Shown here: in pieces, positions 56,151 through 64,000 of the stretch
Layout of the letters: every line of letters starts with the position of its first letter
Numbering within the stretch: position 1 is the stretch's first letter
Assembly: GCA_963575645.1 (NCBI GenBank)
Contig: OY754475.1
Coordinates: 16,096,509 to 16,160,508, forward strand
DNA length: 64,000 bases
Direction: 5' to 3'
DNA from: Xanthostigma xanthostigma
Lineage: Eukaryota; Arthropoda; Insecta; Raphidioptera; Raphidiidae
Notes under the pieces: model-generated
Database searches by the model: none
Told to the model about the DNA's origin: nothing
Seen by the model: only the letters and a program-made list of their open reading frames with translations
Position numbers and translations under genes: made by a program

Positions 56151-56438
56151 ATGGCGTTGAGAAGAGATTGTCACGTTGTGTTTGATGTCGACGTTCGCGC
56201 TAAGCGAATCGACTTTATGACGACGTACAATCGATACGGCGTCGATCCGAGCGTCGACAACAGTCTCGACGAATATTTCTTAAATGCGTGCACAAGTCTA
56301 AAACGTTTCGTTAATTTTCTATGCGATTTAATGCCGCCGAAAGAGCCCCTCTTTCTCTATAGTGTAATGTCGGCACAGTTTACATCGAATTTTGACAATT
56401 TTCACCGACGCACCTTAATGTATATTGATCGAAAATAA
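56151..56438 (+). CDS. Uncharacterised 95-codon ORF, unit 6
   Basis: Unchanged copy of the unrecognised ORF. Confidence 0.35.
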   Translation: MALRRDCHVVFDVDVRAKRIDFMTTYNRYGVDPSVDNSLDEYFLNACTSLKRFVNFLCDLMPPKEPLFLYSVMSAQFTSNFDNFHRRTLMYIDRK

Positions 56439-57758
56439 CCAACGCCAATATCACTAAACATCGTAGTCAACGAATGTACAGTCGGCTCTGCTCGACGTGT
56501 CGAATTAATAGATGAAAAAAAACATTCATCCGTTCGACACCGGCACACGCGCCGCTCGACGTCCAGACTCCCGAAGCATTTTCATGCGACGATCGACACT
56601 AATTCATTTTAAAAAAAATTCAACTTTGCAATAGCGAACGAGTATAATTGAATTGAAAAAGACGGACACAAACAGCAATGAGAAAAATTCAATATATATA
56701 TCGAACAAATATGCCGAACCTCTATACGCGCAGTTAATTTGTTTAACATAATATGAACATTACGCGCGCGTTTTCAGGACCGAATGTTTTTTTATTCTTT
56801 ATTTTCTTTTAATGGACTTACGTCGGCTATTATAATTGCTTTTTTTTAATTTAATTTTTCTTTTGAGTCCATACAAAAAATATTATGTATTGAAAAATAA
56901 TCAAATGAATGATATTGAAGAACACAAAAAAATATTGCCTTAAAATAACAAATGTATAATATATTTTTTTATAATATATATAATTAATAATGCTATATAT
57001 TAACACCTGAAGACGTCATCATAATTATTAAGTCTGTTTTTCACATAAAACTCAATATACTTACCTAATAATAATAATAATATTTTGAATATTATATAGG
57101 TATAGGTATGTATAATATTTTGTAGACTATATTATTATCTATACGTAGGTAAAACCTAATTTTAAATCGAATTTGTTGCAGACCAAATTCAAATTATGTA
57201 CCAAAATAAATTATTACAGAAATGTTATAAGTTTTTTCTATTGAAAGTGTCTTTTATAATATGATCCCTGTGCATTGGAAACTTATTGTACTGGGTCCGA
57301 GAATAGAAATCAACATCGGTCGACAATTTTATTTATTTGACGAGTTCTATTCAAAAATTTGAATCACTATACAGTATTATTAGATTATTTTTTGAAAAAA
57401 AGTATGCGCGTGGTTGCAATGTAGATACGAAGGCATAGGTCATTTTTATTCTCTTTAAATAGGGACGACAACAACAACGTTAAGTATATTTATCATTTCA
57501 TCCGTCTATCTACATTATAATATATAAGTATTATTTTTTAGTCATGATGTTTATCAAATACCTACATATTCAATTTTCAATCTAATTATAATGGGAAGTC
57601 GGTCGGTATACAGTCTTAAAGCACGACCCCCCCGCCTCACGACTTGTGTGTTTTTTTTTTTTTTTTATTATTGTGACGGAAAGTTTCAACAATATTGGCG
57701 CACGATATCTAATGAATTAATAAAATAATAATCAATTTATCATAAAAACAAAACAAAA
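56439..57758. other. ORF-5S spacer, unit 6
   Basis: As unit 2; no gene seen. Confidence 0.6.
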
Positions 57759-57878
57759 ATGACAACGGCACGCGGTGTTCCCAAGCGGTCACCCATCCAA
57801 GTACTGACCGCGCCCGATGTTGCTTAACTTCGGTGATCGGACGAGAACCGGTGTTTTCAACATGGTATGGCCGTTGCC
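57759..57878 (-). rRNA. 5S: 5S ribosomal RNA, unit 6
   Basis: Same 120-nt gene, all control boxes intact. Confidence 0.95.
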
Positions 57879-58245
57879 GGTTACTAGGTACTGAAATTAA
57901 ACACACATCGAGAGACACGGTTTTGTAATTTGTACTACACAAAATAATAAATAAATAATAATTTAGCAGCATGTTTTAAGCAGTAGGTACTACTTACTAG
58001 TGTTATTATTATTATTATTTTTTTTTTTCTATAATATTCGTGCACACAAACAATATCAGCTGATCGGGAACTTAGCATAAACGAAAAATAAAATAAAACT
58101 TTTCCGAAATTGGGACTGCATCAATTAATTATCTTAAAATTATATTGATAAAATATTTTATTATTAATTTTTGTGTGCCCAGTCGCTATTGTTTTTATTT
58201 ATTTTTTTTATCTATTTCGGTACGGCCGGGCTACTAAAATAAGTA

Positions 58246-58759
58246 CAGTAGAGACGCGATAATCCGGACTAATTAAAACACAGCTGATCCGGATTATCAA
58301 AATGTCCGGATAACTGGATGTAATTTTAATTATCAAGAAAACAAACTAAAATGCTCATATTTTGCGGCTAACTGTTTATTTGAGGCTCCCTTTTTTAATT
58401 TGTCAAGAATTTCGTTTTTTACTTGCAGTGATAAAGTAACGTGTGATCGTTTATGCGGCGCCATAGTGCGCTCTCTATGTAATTCTATCTGAGTTTGACA
58501 ACGACTACATACATACTAAAACCACCTAACTTCTTTCACTTCTCTGACAACAAATATGTATGTAACTGTTTGTAACACACCGCCGGCCAATAGTGTTGAC
58601 GCAAATAGTGCCGGTACAGCTACTCAATAACTAAGTATCATGATCCGGATTACTGAAACTGGAAAAATCCGGACTACAATGTACATAATACTATCAAACG
58701 ACTGTCCGAATTACCAAAGAATCCGGATTATGAAGGTTCGGATTAACGCGTCTCTACTG
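58246..58759. mobile_element. pogo/Tigger-like deletion derivative, unit 6
   Basis: 514 bp at the shared TA site; AAAGAATCCGG variant as in unit 2. Confidence 0.85.
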
Positions 58760-58886
58760 TAATATTATAACATATTCAAAGTGGACGCAGAAATCAACGT
58801 GTAATAAATCCTATAGTAATGAAAACATAATAATAAATAATATTAAAGCCATAACGCCGACGAATTCATTTGTGAAAATATTTGGT

Positions 58887-58902
58887 GGTTCTGAAAAGAA
58901 CC
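58887..58902 (-). promoter_or_regulatory. Histone 3' stem-loop, H2B unit 6
   Basis: Minus GGTTCTTTTCAGAACC. Confidence 0.95.
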
Positions 58903-58998
58903 GGTTTTACTTTCTTGTTGTTGTTTGCTTCTTTGACAACACAATTAATATGAAGTCGCGTGGCGTCGATAGATTGTTAATTTGATTAGGTATAATAT

Positions 58999-59370
58999 CT
59001 ATTTTGAACTGGTGTATTTGGTGACGGCTTTTGTGCCTTCACTGACGGCGTGTTTGGCAAGTTCACCCGGTAAAAGCAGACGAACTGCAGTTTGAATTTC
59101 CCGGCTGGTGATTGTTGAACGTTTATTGTAATGCGCCAATCGCGATGCTTCGGCGGCAATACGTTCGAAAATATCGTTCACGAAACTGTTCATGATGCTC
59201 ATGGCTTTGCTGGAAATACCGGTGTCGGGATGAACTTGTTTCAAAACTTTGTAAATGTAAATGGCGTAGCTTTCCTTCCTCTTGCGCTTCTTCTTCTTGT
59301 CACTTTTTGAGATGTTCTTTTGCGCTTTGCCAGCTTTTTTAGCGGCTTTGCCACTGGTTTTAGGCGGCAT
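58999..59370 (-). CDS. H2B: Histone H2B, unit 6
   Basis: Identical 123-residue H2B. Confidence 0.98.
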   Translation of the reverse strand: MPPKTSGKAAKKAGKAQKNISKSDKKKKRKRKESYAIYIYKVLKQVHPDTGISSKAMSIMNSFVNDIFERIAAEASRLAHYNKRSTITSREIQTAVRLLLPGELAKHAVSEGTKAVTKYTSSK

Positions 59371-60069
<699 letters not shown>

Positions 60070-60128
60070 GTTCATCACCCATACACATCAAGTGCGAGGC
60101 GACGGCATCTCGATTATAATCAAAAACC

Positions 60129-60144
60129 GGTCCTTTTAAGGACC
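60129..60144 (+). promoter_or_regulatory. Histone 3' stem-loop, H2A unit 6
   Basis: GGTCCTTTTAAGGACC, UUUA loop. Confidence 0.92.
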
Positions 60145-60250
60145 ACCAAAATTTTTATAGATATATTCGTTTTACATTACGAGCCGACAGATTATATTTT
60201 AGTAATAATAAAAATCGCCATTTTTTTCAATTCGTAACAAAAACATTGTA

Positions 60251-60761
60251 CAATAGGTCATATGCATGATTTTTTTTTTTATATTTTTAATAGATTATTT
60301 AGTCAGCCATAATACGGAAAAAAATTGATAATCATTTAAAAATGTAATATTATCATAAGAAAAAAAATATTAAATTTCACATTCAAAAATAGACAGTTTA
60401 AACAATCGGCCATGTTCGCGGGCTTATGTGACGTCATGATATACGATGCATGCCAACCTTGGTGTCAAATTTTCAATGTTCTAAATGAAGTTTATTTGTT
60501 GTTTTCTCTAAATACTGACATAATCTTACTGTGAGACGACACAGTCGTCATGAAAACTGTTGTTGATATATACTCTGACGTCACGATGCGTTTTGAAAAT
60601 TCGAAAATAGCGCTTATTTTCGACATTTCTTTTTTATTATTTGTATTTTTTTCAGCGATTAGATTAATAAACTAACCATTACGTTATGATCAAGAACTAA
60701 AATATATTTCGAAATAAAAATTTTAACCAATTTGGAGTTTTATGCATAATATGACCTATTG
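60251..60761. mobile_element. Inverted-repeat element A, unit 6
   Basis: Same as unit 2. Confidence 0.5.
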
Positions 60762-60881
60762 CCTATAGATTCCCCATTTCTTACAAGTTGATATAGTTTA
60801 CACAATAAAGTTTTTTTTCTTTTTTATTTATTTATTTTTCCCCTCAGTGTATGTTAGTCTTTCATAAATTTGGAACCTATT

Positions 60882-62775
60882 ATAATATCCTCGCCTGAAT
60901 GCAAGAACTGGGTAACTTATTTTATAATGTTTAGAGATAATGGCAAAAACATTATTTTTTAGATTTTAGAAATTGCTTTAGGGCTACAAATATTAAGAAA
61001 ATAACCCAGTTTTTTTTTTAATGAGCTTTATTTTTATCTAAATATTACATCAAAAGGGAAAAATAAAATAAAAACACGAACGAACATTTTTTTTTTAAAC
61101 AAAAAACTATAGTTACCTACTTTTTGCACTAGCAACGGAACTAAACTTAAATACAACAGCAATAAATGGGAATCTTTAGTTGCCTACTTTTAACAACATA
61201 AATGAATCTCCGAAAGTTCTGTAACAATTAGCTATCTCTAGTTACCCATCTAGATAACATAAAATAAATTTTATAGTTGTTTTTTTTTGTGTAATAACTG
61301 GGCATTTTTAGTTGTCTACTTCTAGCACTGTGTATAGCGCCCGGTAAACTATGTCAAAACAAGCTATCTGTAGTTACCCACTTATCACTAGTGATGTGCC
61401 GGATCGCTAAAAATGTATATCCGCGGATACGGATCTTAACTTTCTTAGAGTACGCGGCGGTAAATATTGCACATCGACCTTTGGAAAGAGACTATCTGTT
61501 ATGGGAAAAAGTTATTGACCTCTTTAAGAGTTAACTCTCATAACAGATTGTCTCTTTCCATAGATCGATGTGCAATATCTCATTATTATATAAATATAAT
61601 TATAAGTATAGTTGATTAAGTACCTTTGAGTTATGTACTATTAGTATGGTACTCACTACGATAAATGTTTGCAATATAAAGGTGCCAAATACGATTTAAA
61701 AAAATAAAAAAAAATAATCTGAATGGAATTTAACAGGTTTTCATTATTACCTGATCACCTATATCTAATATATAAAATTCTCGTGTCACAGTTTTCGAAG
61801 TCATACTCCTCCGAAACGGCTTGACGGATTTTGATGAAATTTTTTGTGCTTATCCGGTATCTATGAGAATCGGCCAACATCTATTTTTCATCCCCCTAAA
61901 TGTTAGGGGTAGTCCACCCTTAAATTTTTTTTTCTTCCTTTGATTATAATTATTATTAAAGACACGATTTTTTTTTTAAATTCGTATCCATGGTTTTAAA
62001 ATATAAACAGCCTTATGTATGATTTGAAAAAATTCTGTCAAAAATTAAAAAAACATTGATTTATATACTTTTAACATTTTTCATCATTAAATAATTTTCA
62101 AGTGATTTTATAACCTCAAAAGTACTCAACACGTGACACGAGCTTCCAATAACAACGGATTTTGTGTTGTAAGTATACTTTTTTTTATTCATATCGAAAA
62201 TGTTGTTGATCTTATAAAAATTGGTCGATAATTTATTTATTGAAGAGTACTAATCAGACGTTAATCAAATATTCAAATATCCCCATTCGTTCTTTTGCAC
62301 CGGGCACGACGGCGCAGCCGGAGTGTTCGACATACACACATATACGTCCATGTATATTTTAAAATAAATAAAATAGATAGATAGATGTTCCAATTATATA
62401 GATATATATATATAATACTGTTAGGCGGTACGAAGTTCGCCGGGTCCGCTAGTAATATATAAAATTTCATCTATGAATTGAAAATGAATAAGGTAAAAGA
62501 TCCGCCAAAAACTAACGGATCCGGACACGGATCTTTCTTCTCCCTCGGATACGGATATCCGGCACATCACTACTTATAACATAAAAAGTTATCTGTTTGT
62601 TTCTTTTTTCCCAATTTTTTACATTGTTTAATAGATGACGCTAGTTTCTTTCGGCAAGTTACCCAGTTTTAGCATCCAATTCTACTTGATTTAAACTATG
62701 TCACTCACAAAGTGGATAACTCAAAATAACAAAATTTTGAGTTACCCAGTTCTTACATTCAGGCGACGATATTAT
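60882..62775. mobile_element. Nested element complex, unit 6
   Basis: Element B with the hAT-like element (61389-62572), Helitron (61764-62452) and 77-bp insert (61020-61096). Confidence 0.65.
61764..62452 (+). mobile_element. Non-autonomous Helitron, unit 6
   Basis: 689 bp, TC...CTAG ends. Confidence 0.85.
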
Positions 62776-63161
62776 CAATTATTATAATACTTAATATTAT
62801 GTTAGAAACATGAAAATTTCTACATATACCTACGTAACATTTTCACGATTTTTTTTAATATACCAGTAGATTAAAAAATATATCAAATTCTAGGTAATGA
62901 GAGAGACTAGAATCGTTTCTTTATGCATTATTGCATTATACCTACATATCTATACTGTGTTATATTATCAGCTATTTATTATTTTCATGTCGTTTTATGA
63001 CAACGTTCAGTTACACTTCGATAATAATTAATAGATAATTAATTTATATCAATAGTTGAAAAATCAATAAAAAACAATAATATATACGACGTACCTATAG
63101 GTGTGTAATTTTCTTTAAGTTCATAGCACATTGTCACGAATTTATTTGATAAGAAATTGGT

Positions 63162-63177
63162 GGCTCTGAAAAGAGCC
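63162..63177 (-). promoter_or_regulatory. Histone 3' stem-loop, H4 unit 6
   Basis: Minus GGCTCTTTTCAGAGCC. Confidence 0.95.
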
Positions 63178-63298
63178 GGTTGTTAGTCAATGTATGTATT
63201 ATTGTGTGTGTGTGTTTTAAACGAGACGTGAACGTGTTCGTTTAAATTTCATGGTAATTGGAGTGATGACGACGACGACTGCGTTGTGGTTCGCGAAT

Positions 63299-63926
<628 letters not shown>

Positions 63927-64000
63927 ATGGCCCGTACCAAGCAGACTGCCCGTAAATCGACAGGTGGCAAAGCTCCGCGCAAACAGCTCGCCACAAAAGC
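63927..64000 (+). CDS. H3: Histone H3, unit 7, cut by window edge
   Basis: First 24 codons of H3 ([11 protein letters not shown] ... QLATK), identical to the other copies, with a normal promoter upstream. Shows that the array continues to the right. Confidence 0.95.
   Translation, partial: MARTKQTARKSTGGKAPRKQLATK

Overview
The window is a tandem array of insect core-histone repeats. Six complete units and the first bases of a seventh lie head to tail. The intronless genes, canonical replication-type proteins, 3' stem-loops in place of poly(A) ends, very AT-rich spacers and TE families all point to an insect. The frequent GGTAGGTACCTACC-like spacer motifs remind me of aphids or other Hemiptera, but that is an inference of low to moderate strength.

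Each unit runs H3(+), H1(-), an uncharacterised 95-codon ORF(+), 5S rRNA(-), H2B(-), H2A(+), H4(-), then the next H3(+). H4/H3 and H2B/H2A are divergent pairs that share short TATA-containing promoters. A 5S rRNA gene sits inside every histone unit, so one tandem array carries both the nucleosome proteins and a ribosomal RNA. H3-to-H3 lengths are 9002, 10249, 10257, 10253, 12465 and 10249 bp. The proteins are identical between units.

Region by region: 1-1215 is a non-LTR retrotransposon fragment (minus strand gag, promoter-side leader, and an oddly placed A tract) that replaces the H4 expected left of the first H3. Unit 1 (1452-10453) is the short, insertion-poor edge unit. Units 2-6 all carry, at identical sites, a 514-bp pogo/Tigger-like element (5S-H2B spacer), a 689-bp Helitron-like element and a ~77-bp insert (H2A-H4 spacer). 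The Helitron lies inside a hAT-like element, which lies inside an older inverted-repeat element. Between H4 of unit 5 and H3 of unit 6, a 5'-truncated jockey-like retrotransposon and a hAT deletion derivative have separated the H3 TATA box from its coding sequence (51384-53606). The last 74 bases are the start of a seventh H3.

The array shows concerted evolution: insertions and SNPs have spread through internal units, while the edge unit keeps the empty sites. The least explained items are the 5S linkage, the 95-codon ORF, the ~115-bp hairpin in every H2A-H4 spacer, and the H3 copy cut off from its promoter.
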